DNA of 64,000 nt from an uncultured Candidatus Poseidoniales archaeon (GTDB lineage: Archaea; Thermoplasmatota; Poseidoniia; Poseidoniales; Poseidoniaceae). The notes under the pieces are model-generated. The model saw only the letters and a program-made list of their open reading frames with translations. It did not search any database and was not told the origin of the DNA. Positions within the stretch are counted from its first letter, which is position 1, and each line of letters opens with the position of its first letter. Positions 36,693 to 44,250 of the stretch are shown here, piece by piece. Position numbers and translations under genes: made by a program. The stretch covers positions 17,408 to 81,407 of the forward strand of contig CAJJCP010000014.1 in assembly GCA_905182715.1 (NCBI GenBank). The letters are read 5' to 3'.

Positions 36693-37838
36693 TCAAGACG
36701 CTTTCGCAACGTTCATCCTTTGTCCGATTTCAGCAACTTGGAACAAAAACTGTTCCAATTCAATTCTTCCTTGCATCGAACGGTGGAGAGATACATCGCA
36801 AACAGAAAGTGCGAGTAAAATTTCTGCAAGGACATCCTCGCCAAGGTGGAGACGGCCTTCGGTCAGCACATGATGGAAATTGACAACGATGTCTTCGGCT
36901 TCAAGGCTATTTTCTGCCATGACTTGGTCAAGTAGGCCCATTGCTCCTTTGAGGACGCGTTTGTTTTTGTTGCCTTCTTTCTCCCATCGCCAATCATGGA
37001 CACGGTTGCGTAGTGCTTCCTCGAGAACATGTTGTACTTCACGCAAGGAAGTTGAAGCCAAGAGGTTTTGCAAATTTTTCCGGTCTCCAAGTAACTCCCG
37101 TAAAGCAAGCAATTCGGTAATGAAAATCGCCTTACGGATATTTCCAGACGATACGTGAGAGATGTCGCCAATGATTCCTCGGACGGGTGAAAGGTTCTCT
37201 TGATCTACAATTTCAAGAAGCCGCCGTTCAATTTCCGAGCGCGGAATCTTTGGAAGGCGGATGTGTTGTGTCCGGCTTCGTAAAGCCTCGATGATTCGCG
37301 AAGGTGTGTGGGCTGTGAAGATAAAACGTGCACTGCCACTGCTCACCTCCATCATCCTACGCAAATAGGATTGGCGGATTGTACCGAGGTAATCAGCATC
37401 TTCGATGACGATTAAACGAGACACTGGGGCTCTTTCACCAGTTGTATGAGTGCATTCTTTACCTGCTGGGGCTGGCGTATTGGCAGCCGTTGTAGAAAAA
37501 TTATGATCAAACGCATCAAGGCTTGTTCGACCGGCGAGTGTGTCATCGGACCCACTCCCTTCTGGGCGAAGGAATTCTTCGAATTTCGCCATGGCCCCTG
37601 ATGTGCGCGCAAGGTCGCGAGCTTGGAGGATATGCGTTCGTGCTTCCCACGTTGGGCCGAGAACCTGTCGGGCCAGAAGGCGCCATGCTGCAGTTTTCCC
37701 AACTCCCGCTGGGCCTGAAAGAAGAAGATGTGGCGGATTTGCCTGAAGTGAAGTGTGTTGGAGGTTCGCTTGGACTGGCCCTGGAAGCAATAAATCCTCA
37801 AACAAAAGAGGTGCTTTCTCTGCGAGCCAAGATGACAT
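36693..37838 (-). CDS. rfc: replication factor C (clamp loader) AAA+ subunit
   Basis: The 381-residue protein begins in the RFC style (W-L-A-E-K-A-P ... PHLLLSGPAGVGKTAAW). Walker A is at 41-49 and Walker B is LIVIEDAD at 142-149, with Glu-Asp in place of Asp-Glu. The Arg-finger region reads LRSRTQ, where the canonical SRC motif has become SRT. A helical collar domain follows. A poorly conserved insert of about 45 residues lies between Walker A and Walker B. These variations suggest a diverged small subunit rather than the main RfcS. It loads the PCNA clamp with other subunits encoded elsewhere. Confidence 0.85.
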   Translation of the reverse strand: MSSWLAEKAPLLFEDLLLPGPVQANLQHTSLQANPPHLLLSGPAGVGKTAAWRLLARQVLGPTWEARTHILQARDLARTSGAMAKFEEFLRPEGSGSDDTLAGRTSLDAFDHNFSTTAANTPAPAGKECTHTTGERAPVSRLIVIEDADYLGTIRQSYLRRMMEVSSGSARFIFTAHTPSRIIEALRSRTQHIRLPKIPRSEIERRLLEIVDQENLSPVRGIIGDISHVSSGNIRKAIFITELLALRELLGDRKNLQNLLASTSLREVQHVLEEALRNRVHDWRWEKEGNKNKRVLKGAMGLLDQVMAENSLEAEDIVVNFHHVLTEGRLHLGEDVLAEILLALSVCDVSLHRSMQGRIELEQFLFQVAEIGQRMNVAKAS

Positions 37839-37897
37839 GGAATCACTCTTATTGCCAGAGGTCTTTCAACCCTGCGCGGAGGTCGTGTGATGTGAAA

Positions 37898-38047
37898 TCA
37901 CTCGGCTTTGATCGTTTTGTTGCCTTGGCGGCGTAACTTCATGAATATTCGGGAACCACACGCTTTGCAACTGATTCCGTTGCGTTCACGGTGGAACGAT
38001 TCAAGGTTTCCGCAGACAGCGCATTTGTAATCAACGAGTTCAACCAT
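37898..38047 (-). CDS. rpoP: DNA-directed RNA polymerase subunit P (Rpb12-like)
   Basis: A 49-residue zinc protein reads from ATG 38047: VELVDYKCAVCGNLES, then GISCKACGSRIFMKLRR. The C-x2-C ... C-x2-C-G-S-R-I pattern is the hallmark of RpoP/Rpb12, which helps assemble the Rpb3-Rpb10-Rpb11 platform of archaeal RNA polymerase. The length is normal for the family. Confidence 0.9.
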   Translation of the reverse strand: MVELVDYKCAVCGNLESFHRERNGISCKACGSRIFMKLRRQGNKTIKAE

Positions 38048-38132
38048 AGTATTCGACTCCATTCAACGCGACCCACCACCCTTTCTTGAAGGTGTCCCTT
38101 GGAACAAGTGTCGGCCAGGTGTTGAAAACGGC

Positions 38133-38555
38133 TCACTGGCCAGCAAGAAGGGCCGGAACCATGCGAATGTGTTGGGCTGTGCTCAAATCAGTACTTGCAA
38201 GTGCATCCGTAGCGACCATGCAATTGTCAACAAAGACCCAGGACCCGGATTGTTGTCTCGCCTGTTCGACAATTTCGGTCTTGGTCATCTCAACGACGCT
38301 GTGGCCAGTGGCATCGGCAATCTCTACGGTGTATGTTGGTTCTTTGCCTGCTTGGAGGGCTGGAACCATACGGATGTGCTGGGCTGCATCAAAGTCTGTG
38401 TTCGCAAGATCTTCTGCAGCAACCATTCGGTTGTCAACAAAAACCCAGCTGCCTTGAGTCTTGGCGGCTTGGTCGATCAGGGCGGTCTTGGTCATCTCGA
38501 CAACGCTGTGTCCAGTGGCATCGGCTATTTCTACGGTGTATGTTTTTTCATTCAT
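38133..38555 (-). CDS. tandem-duplicated small-domain protein, ubiquitin-like (beta-grasp) candidate
   Basis: The 140-residue protein is two copies of a unit of about 68 residues, roughly 70 percent identical by eye (residues about 4-72 and 73-140). Each copy begins TYTVEIADATGHSVVEMTKT, has a helix, then SWVFVDN-MVA, and ends HIRMVPAL-AG. The strand-strand-helix-strand order and the end resemble ThiS/MoaD-like and other ubiquitin-fold proteins, so a beta-grasp fold is inferred; no terminal Gly-Gly is present. It is transcribed away from the flotillin pair, sharing a 78-bp intergenic region. Function unknown. Confidence 0.6.
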   Translation of the reverse strand: MNEKTYTVEIADATGHSVVEMTKTALIDQAAKTQGSWVFVDNRMVAAEDLANTDFDAAQHIRMVPALQAGKEPTYTVEIADATGHSVVEMTKTEIVEQARQQSGSWVFVDNCMVATDALASTDLSTAQHIRMVPALLAGQ

Positions 38556-38590
38556 AATCTCACTTCACTCAATCGAACAATTCCACCACA

Positions 38591-38596
38591 TATAAA
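38591..38596 (+). promoter_or_regulatory. TATA box for the flotillin-like gene at 38634
   Basis: TATAAA within CACATATAAAGTAGG lies 38-43 bp before the ATG, which puts the expected transcription start about 14 bases before the start codon, a short leader typical of archaea. The same 78-bp region must also carry the promoter of the divergent duplicated gene. Confidence 0.5.
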
Positions 38597-38633
38597 GTAG
38601 GAGAGATGAAAGCGAGTACACTGGTGTGCTGAT

Positions 38634-39641
38634 ATGGAGGTTTGGATGATTCTGCTCTTCTCCGGAAGCATACTCATTTTGGTTTTCGGGTTACTGGCTG
38701 CATCGCTCATCAAAACGATTCAGCCTCAACAAATGCTCATCGTGTCGACGCCTAATGAACGAGTCCCGAGACACTATCTTGCTGGTCGAAAGTTTCTCTT
38801 ACCCTTCTACCACAGGTACACGTTTATTTCTCTTGAAAAAATGAATTTACCCTTACACGCTCGAACGAAAACGGATACTGGGAGAACTGTGAATTCGCAT
38901 TTCTCCATCTGTGTGTTTTTTCCAAATGATCAGGCATTCACTCCAGACATTCTACTGCGGTTGATGGATATTCAAGCACATCGCTTCGAGAGTGTTGTTC
39001 GTCAAATCTTCATGGCTGCCATACATCAGGCTATTCACTCACCGGCTTATGCTAAAAAAAATCTGCGCGTCTGGGAAATTATCGAGTACACCACCTCAAT
39101 CACTAGGAATGAATTACAAGACCTCGGCTTGAGAGTGATACATTCGCAAATTCACACTCCCCCCCAGACCAATAAATTAAATCAGTTTGCTTCAGTATCG
39201 GAGTTGCAGGAACGCTTCACTGAGAACCAACTCAGGCCGATTACCTTGAGGTTTGACTTCCAGGACATCCCGTCAGAACTGGGAATCCCCCTCTGCATCT
39301 CATTATCGGTAGTGGTTGCTATCGAAACAAAAGACCCAGATGCCTCCAAAATTGCAGAAAAAAATCTATCACGCTATTCGATTATCGAGTTTGAAGAGAT
39401 TATTAAAAGCGTGATTTCTCAAAGGTTTAAATCATTCATCAGTACAATCCCCTTCGAAAAAATCAATCAGGACGGAGAGTGGTTTTTGATACATTGCTCC
39501 AACACTTGGAAGATTGGATTGAACGCCCTCGGACTCTGCCTCGTTAATGTCACCATCCATGATATCACCGATAAGTTCGGATACAATGATGCGAAGAGTG
39601 GAAGGATTGAATTTGGTGAATCTTTGGACCGTTCGAAATAA
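38634..39641 (+). CDS. flotillin/SPFH (band 7) membrane protein, first paralog
   Basis: The 335-residue protein has an N-terminal transmembrane helix at about 5-26 (MEVWMILLFSGSIL start) and a flotillin-style SPFH domain: LIVSTPNERVPRHYLAGRKF, LLPFYHRYTFISLEKMNLPL, an oligomer helix region, and LQDLGLRVIHSQIH. The second half (about 200-335) repeats the band-7 pattern weakly. It lacks the clear LGAKAQAEALARAK coiled-coil entry seen in its neighbour. Flotillins form membrane microdomain scaffolds. The sequence around the start (ATGGAGGTTTGGAT) is the same as in the second paralog. Confidence 0.78.
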   Translation: MEVWMILLFSGSILILVFGLLAASLIKTIQPQQMLIVSTPNERVPRHYLAGRKFLLPFYHRYTFISLEKMNLPLHARTKTDTGRTVNSHFSICVFFPNDQAFTPDILLRLMDIQAHRFESVVRQIFMAAIHQAIHSPAYAKKNLRVWEIIEYTTSITRNELQDLGLRVIHSQIHTPPQTNKLNQFASVSELQERFTENQLRPITLRFDFQDIPSELGIPLCISLSVVVAIETKDPDASKIAEKNLSRYSIIEFEEIIKSVISQRFKSFISTIPFEKINQDGEWFLIHCSNTWKIGLNALGLCLVNVTIHDITDKFGYNDAKSGRIEFGESLDRSK

Positions 39642-39742
39642 ACTGTCCAATGCTACTCAAGACTTTTTCAAAGGTTGAAGCGGCGAGTCGTGTCGTTCAT
39701 CAAGAACGATAAGATGAAATGTGAGTTGAATTACTTGATTGT

Positions 39743-41188
39743 ATGGAGGTTTGGATTGTCCTGGTTCTGTTGGGCCTCATATCGGTTATTCTCTTCGCAT
39801 TGCTTATCATACCGACGATGTATGTTACGCTTACAAGCACGCAAATCATGGTTCGTTTCGACAGAAAAAACAACAATGAACCATCATTTTTTTCCAGTGG
39901 GAGGACATTAATCGTCCCCTTCTATCATCATTATTCAATACTCGACCTTAAGCCGATGAAGATCACTATTGATCTGCGTTTGGCATTGTCAAAACAAAAC
40001 ATTCGGGTAAATGTGCCTTCGACGTATACGGTTGGTGTTTCAACAGACCATTCAACTCTACTCAACGCCTCTCAACGTATTCTTGGGCTTCAACAGTCCC
40101 AAATCGAGGAAATGGCAAGCGAAATTCTCTTTGGGCAATTGCGTATGACAATTTCTACTTTTACCATCGAACAAATCGCGGCGAATCGACGCGCATTCGT
40201 GGATGAAATTATAAAAAATACAGATTCTGAGTTGTGCAAAATTGGATTGCATGTCATTCACCTCAATATCGTCAATATTACTGATATGGGTGGATATATC
40301 AAATCTCTTGGCGCTAAAGCGCAGGCTGAAGCCCTGGCACGCGCAAAATTACCGCATGATTTGTTGAATGAATTTTTAGATGAGATGAACGGGATTTCAA
40401 ACGCTCCTCGCCAATCACGTTCGAAGCAGCCACAACCGGTTTCGAGTAAATCCGTTTCTCCACAAGTCCATTCCGCGGCGTTGGTCAGTCCATTGATTAC
40501 AATGATACCAGAAGAAGATATTGGAGTCATTGAAGTTTCATTGAAGGATGCAAAGACATCCAATGGAAGATATATTTCAGATCTCAACCTGCTTGTCTCT
40601 GTAGTTGGTCTGCCTGAAGCAGTTCAGCAACAATTCATGCCCAAACCCTACCATAACCTCTCTCCATCAGAAAGAAAGGATATGGCGGTGGAGTATATTA
40701 TCAAAACAAGTGCGGAGATCCTTGCTGATTGCTCTCACAAATTCGTAGTCGATGATGTGTCCAACCTCCTTGGTAAATTGTTCTATCACCTCAACCCGCA
40801 CCTCAACAGATTGGGACTCCATTCTCATCACATTACCATCAATTCAGCATCTATTTCTTCGACCCCGGATGCTGTATCTTCGGAAGTATTCCAAGCATTT
40901 CAAGAAAAAATACAACAGTTTGGAGAAAGTATTGAACCCGAGGGGATATCGGACATGTATGGGAATGAAATTGGGGGTAAATGGTCCCGATGGAGCCTTA
41001 TTTCGGTTATTGAAAATCAAGGATTGTATTGGGTGGCTGTAACCTCGACGAAAGGAGGGTATGAAAGATACAGGGGCATTGTGACGTCGCCGAATGACGA
41101 TGATTCCCTTGAAATGCACGTGTGGAAAAATGGAGCATGGAGTTTACTGTCTCACTCAAATGGGCATACGCCTCTTTTCAATGGATGA
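39743..41188 (+). CDS. flotillin/SPFH (band 7) membrane protein, second paralog
   Basis: The 481-residue protein has a transmembrane helix at about 4-28, then an SPFH domain close to true flotillins: FSSGRTLIVPFYHHYSILDL, LLNASQRILGLQQSQIEEMA, FGQLRMTISTFTIEQIAANR, LCKIGLHVIHLNIVNITDMG and GGYIKSLGAKAQAEALARAK. After a polar linker (about 225-260) a second band-7-like copy (VIEVSLKDAKTSNGRYISDL onward) and a unique C-terminal domain with several Trp (GGKWSRWSLISVIENQGLYW) follow. It starts 101 bp after the first paralog on the same strand. No NfeD partner, the usual bacterial neighbour, is present. Confidence 0.83.
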   Translation: MEVWIVLVLLGLISVILFALLIIPTMYVTLTSTQIMVRFDRKNNNEPSFFSSGRTLIVPFYHHYSILDLKPMKITIDLRLALSKQNIRVNVPSTYTVGVSTDHSTLLNASQRILGLQQSQIEEMASEILFGQLRMTISTFTIEQIAANRRAFVDEIIKNTDSELCKIGLHVIHLNIVNITDMGGYIKSLGAKAQAEALARAKLPHDLLNEFLDEMNGISNAPRQSRSKQPQPVSSKSVSPQVHSAALVSPLITMIPEEDIGVIEVSLKDAKTSNGRYISDLNLLVSVVGLPEAVQQQFMPKPYHNLSPSERKDMAVEYIIKTSAEILADCSHKFVVDDVSNLLGKLFYHLNPHLNRLGLHSHHITINSASISSTPDAVSSEVFQAFQEKIQQFGESIEPEGISDMYGNEIGGKWSRWSLISVIENQGLYWVAVTSTKGGYERYRGIVTSPNDDDSLEMHVWKNGAWSLLSHSNGHTPLFNG

Positions 41189-41244
41189 ACACCCACCTTT
41201 GCCACCTCAGTACTACATACAAAGGCATCCAAATGAGAGGTGCC

Positions 41245-42245
41245 TCATACAAGTACACGAGGATTATACCAAGTTAGGCTTTTCTTCAAACTCGAGCCAT
41301 CAATCCAAGGGGAAAGTGGAATTGGGGGGAGGAATCTTTGGTGAATCGCCGAGTCAATATGACATCTGCACAAATGATGTTGGAGGAGAGTCAATGGTGC
41401 CGAACGTGGAAGTAATCCCTGCCGGAAGTCACTGATCACTTCGAGCATTTCTTGACGTTTATCCTTGCTTAAGTTACGGACATTTTGCCCCATACGCGTT
41501 CCATTGCATGGGCAATTGGTCCGCTTTTGGCCAGTACATTAAGTGATTTTTGCGCTTCTGTCATGTAAGCAAGGGCGACGGTTTCAGGCCGGTCGCCGTT
41601 GACGAAACCTCCTGCGATGAGGCGTCCAAGTCTGCGCTTGGCATCAGGTGAACGACTCAAGAGAAACAGTTTGTTGACGTTGTGAAATTCAATAATTGCC
41701 TTGGCAGTCCATCCCTTGAGGCCTTCTTGATACCAGAGTGAAAAGAAATGTACCCGAGCGAGATAATTTTCTGCTTGCCGAGCATCGGTCAATCGGCCTT
41801 CTTCGATCACTGGAATGTGTGGATAAAGGGTTGTAAAAACCTTGGAAAACATGCCTCTCCCGTCGCGGGTTGCTTGCTCATGCCCTTCACTGTAGACTTT
41901 CACGCGTTCAAGACCGCAGCTAGGTGAGTCTTTCTTGAATACGAATCCGCAGATCCCTGATTCGACGAGTACATCGGCTTGGAGTTGCGCATATTCGAGC
42001 ATTGGGGAAGTGAAATCGTCACCGTTTTGGGGGTTAATCAGGCGGATTGATTCACCATTATTGGCCAACTGAATCATTGGGCGGGGGGTGCCCATGCCGA
42101 TTCCGACTTCCGGGCAAACTCCCACCAATTCAAAATGGCCGTTCCACTTTCGTGTCAAGGTTCTGAACTCAGCAGCATCGCCGTTGGAGCGAACTTTTTC
42201 TCCAAGTAAACATGCAGAAACTGCGAGTTTTGGCTTGTACTCCAT
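41245..42245 (-). CDS. DUF523-DUF1722 fusion protein (YbbK-YbgA type), frameshifted near its C terminus
   Basis: Residues 1-150 are DUF523 (VSACLLGEKVRSNG, GVCPEVGIGMGTPR, KKDSPSCGLERVKVYS with its conserved Cys), and about 165-255 the start of DUF1722 (AIIEFHNVNKLFLLSRSPDA, RLGRLIAGG). The first frame stops at 41469, but the family's C terminus continues in the next frame: GQNVRNLSKDKRQEMLEVIS, DFRQGLLPRSAPLTLLQHHL and HQRFLPPIPL, to 41245. Restoring one base to the CCCC at 41488-41491 joins them. E. coli YbgA ends the same way. Family function is unclear; some members are linked to nucleic-acid or thiol chemistry. Confidence 0.85.
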
Positions 42246-42308
42246 GGTTACTTGCCGGTGAATCAGTATATCAAGAACTGTTTATCAACACAGAAAGAAG
42301 AGATTAGG

Positions 42309-42380
42309 CGCCCACTCCGAGAATTGAACTCGGGTCGCAGGAATGACAATCCTGCATGATAACCTCTACACCAAGCGGGC
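42309..42380 (-). tRNA. tRNA-Asp (anticodon GTC)
   Basis: The reverse-strand 72-nt sequence gives acceptor GCCCGCT/AGTGGGC (one G-U pair), anticodon stem CAGGA/TCCTG with loop TTGTCAT (anticodon GTC), and T-arm CCGAG-TTCAATT-CTCGG, with discriminator G and no encoded CCA. It stands alone between the DUF523 gene and the repeat protein. Confidence 0.93.
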
Positions 42381-42408
42381 CTAAGCAAGACATCCGTTAC
42401 GGAACCGC

Positions 42409-42416
42409 TATTTAAG
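42409..42416. promoter_or_regulatory. probable bidirectional TATA element (tRNA-Asp and gene at 42449)
   Basis: TATTTAAG reads as TTAAATA on the reverse strand, centred about 32 bp before the tRNA-Asp 5' end, the right distance for its TATA box. On the forward strand the same element is about 35 bp before the ATG at 42449, which would give a very short leader. One near-palindromic element may serve both directions. Confidence 0.45.
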
Positions 42417-42448
42417 CCGCGCCATGTGGACTATGTGGGGCGTAATCT

Positions 42449-43885
42449 ATGGCGGGAAAGAAAACATCTGCTGAACAAACAAAAGAAGAGCAAAAAGATA
42501 CCCATGTTGGGAATATGCTTGATGCCGCTTTTGGAGATCTCGGCGGACTTCAAAAACCCCCTGAAGAAGAAGTCATTGAAACCACCGAAGTTATCGAAGA
42601 ACCGCCTGTTGAACAACAGGCTGTGGCTGAAGTCGTTGAAGAAATCGAGGAGCCACAAAAGATTGAGGCGCCTCATGAAGATGAAAAGGAAGTCGAAGAT
42701 GAAGTTCTTGAGGTGCCTACAGGCCCACCGTCTGGCCCTCCATCAAACTCCCCAACAGGCCCACCGTCTGGTCCGCCATCAAAATCCCCAACAGGCCCAC
42801 CGTCTGGTCCGCCATCAAAATCCCCAACAGGCCCACCGTCTGGCCCGCCATCAAAATCCCCAACAGGCCCACCGTCTGGTCCGCCACCAAATTCCCCTAC
42901 AGGCCCACCGTCAGATGCTCCATCTGACCTGCCCATGGAATCCCTCCCCGAAGAAGTCCCTGAATCCGAATCAGACTCTCAAGAAGTTGAAAAAAGGGTT
43001 GAAGAAGAAATACCTGCTGAAACTGCAATAGAAGACGCTCCTGTAGAACATACGCCAGTGGAAGAAGAAATCGTCAACGAAGAAATGGCCGTTGAATCGG
43101 TTGAAGAATCGAAGACCGAAGAGGCTCAACCTGAAATCAATGAGCAGCATATGCTTGCAGAACAAGAGATTGCTCGACTTAATGCTGAAGTTGAACGTTT
43201 GAGGCAATCCGTGGCTGGCGCTGCTGATGTTATTGAAGAACTCGAAAACCCTCCAATGCCTCCTGCAGTCATCGAAGACATCGTCATTGGCGCATACATC
43301 GTCGGTGATTTCGCTCGACTTGCACGGCAACTCGACCGAGAACAATTGATTCGTGCTACGATGGGAACCATCGCTATGCTACATCCTGAAAACCTCAGCA
43401 TTATGATTTCCACGCGAAACCGTACCATGTTGCCTCGACTTGATGAGCGTGGTTTGTGCGCAGGCCTCCTTGGCCAACAAACCCCCCCACGTGGAGCACC
43501 TTCGGATTGGAGAGTCATGGAAGTTATTCTTGCCTCTGTTAGCATCGTAACTGGAGGCCCTGCTGCGGTCATTCACTCGTATGGAGCTTGTACAACTGCC
43601 GTGAGCAGTGAGAAAGATTTAGTCCTCGTTCAACCAATAGATGTTACTGGAAAGGAGCAAATTGGTAAGGTCATTATCGTTGACCCTGATTACGACAACC
43701 TTGATAATTTCTTACGACAAACTGTAGAGGCGCTCAATCAGGGCGGTATGCGATGTGTTGTCGTCCGTGGCATGGGTGCTTATGCAGTTGGTGCCGACCT
43801 TGATCAAGCGTGGGCCAATGCGGCAATGCTTGAACACAGTATGCGTATTGTATTGTTAGCCCGTCAAGCAAACCTCAAGATTTGA
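42449..43885 (+). CDS. protein with Pro-rich 12-residue repeats, coiled coil and class II aldolase-like domain
   Basis: The 478-residue protein starts with a Lys/Glu-rich segment, then an acidic region and five to six copies of a TGPPSGPPSKSP unit (about 91-155). A second acidic stretch and a short coiled coil (INEQHMLAEQEIARLNAEVE) follow. The last roughly 220 residues resemble the class II aldolase/adducin fold: AVIHSYGACTTAV near the middle and VVVRGMGAYAVGADLDQAWA plus NAAMLEHSMRIVLLARQ at the end. The zinc-binding His set of true aldolases is not obvious, so a non-catalytic role is possible. Acidic linker plus repeats suggests a tethered domain. Confidence 0.72.
   Translation: MAGKKTSAEQTKEEQKDTHVGNMLDAAFGDLGGLQKPPEEEVIETTEVIEEPPVEQQAVAEVVEEIEEPQKIEAPHEDEKEVEDEVLEVPTGPPSGPPSNSPTGPPSGPPSKSPTGPPSGPPSKSPTGPPSGPPSKSPTGPPSGPPPNSPTGPPSDAPSDLPMESLPEEVPESESDSQEVEKRVEEEIPAETAIEDAPVEHTPVEEEIVNEEMAVESVEESKTEEAQPEINEQHMLAEQEIARLNAEVERLRQSVAGAADVIEELENPPMPPAVIEDIVIGAYIVGDFARLARQLDREQLIRATMGTIAMLHPENLSIMISTRNRTMLPRLDERGLCAGLLGQQTPPRGAPSDWRVMEVILASVSIVTGGPAAVIHSYGACTTAVSSEKDLVLVQPIDVTGKEQIGKVIIVDPDYDNLDNFLRQTVEALNQGGMRCVVVRGMGAYAVGADLDQAWANAAMLEHSMRIVLLARQANLKI
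42719..42898 (+). repeat. 36-bp tandem repeat, five units
   Basis: ACAGGCCCACCGTCTGG begins at 42719, 42755, 42791, 42827 and 42863, with a partial sixth unit at 42899. The period is exactly 36 bp, and units differ by a few bases. It lies in frame in the gene at 42449 and encodes TGPPSGPP-NSP/KSP. There are no spacers. The copy number probably varies between strains by slippage. Confidence 0.92.
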
Positions 43886-44246
43886 TTTTTTCAATGAAAA
43901 CTTGGACATACTCGTCTTTTACCCTTGTTTCATAGATTTTCAAATCTTTTTGTTTTGAGAGCTTACCGAGCACTTTCCCCCATAGAGGAATCAATGGGAA
44001 AGGTGACCATTCTTTTACGCTACCGTCTTCAATGTGATACGTCGACTGATGCAATGGACAGCGGATACACCCATCTTGGATTTTTCCACCCCACGCCAAT
44101 GGCCATCCCATATGGCGGCATAAGCCTCCAGTAGCGAAATATTCGTCGTCGAGTTGTCCCACCGTGACTGTTTTCAACCCCAAAGTAACCATTTTAGTTT
44201 TTCCAGGTTTGAGACGTTTTGTTTTAATTGCGTTTTTCCAAGTCAT
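43875..44246 (-). CDS. Rieske [2Fe-2S] ferredoxin-type protein
   Basis: The start is the ATG at 44246, five bases after GGTGA; a GTG at 44258 is also in frame. The 123-residue soluble protein has the Rieske ligands Cys43-x-His45 (GLCRHMG) and Cys63-x2-His66 (IRCPLHQSTY), with the expected DG turn after them. With no membrane helix it fits small Rieske ferredoxins that supply electrons to oxygenases or nitrite reductases. It overlaps the C-terminal end of the convergent 42449 gene by 11 bp, and is directly downstream of the SDR gene. Confidence 0.88.
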   Translation of the reverse strand: MTWKNAIKTKRLKPGKTKMVTLGLKTVTVGQLDDEYFATGGLCRHMGWPLAWGGKIQDGCIRCPLHQSTYHIEDGSVKEWSPFPLIPLWGKVLGKLSKQKDLKIYETRVKDEYVQVFIEKIKS

Positions 44247-44250
44247 AAGT

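Noticed and set aside
41181-41435. 84-residue forward ORF overlapping the flotillin stop
   Set aside because: It is antisense to the frameshifted DUF1722 C terminus (41245-41493), which matches the family much better. It has no Shine-Dalgarno and no protein-like pattern.
42719-42934. 36-bp repeat considered as a CRISPR array
   Set aside because: Units are contiguous with no spacers and lie in frame within a coding gene; no cas gene is in the window.
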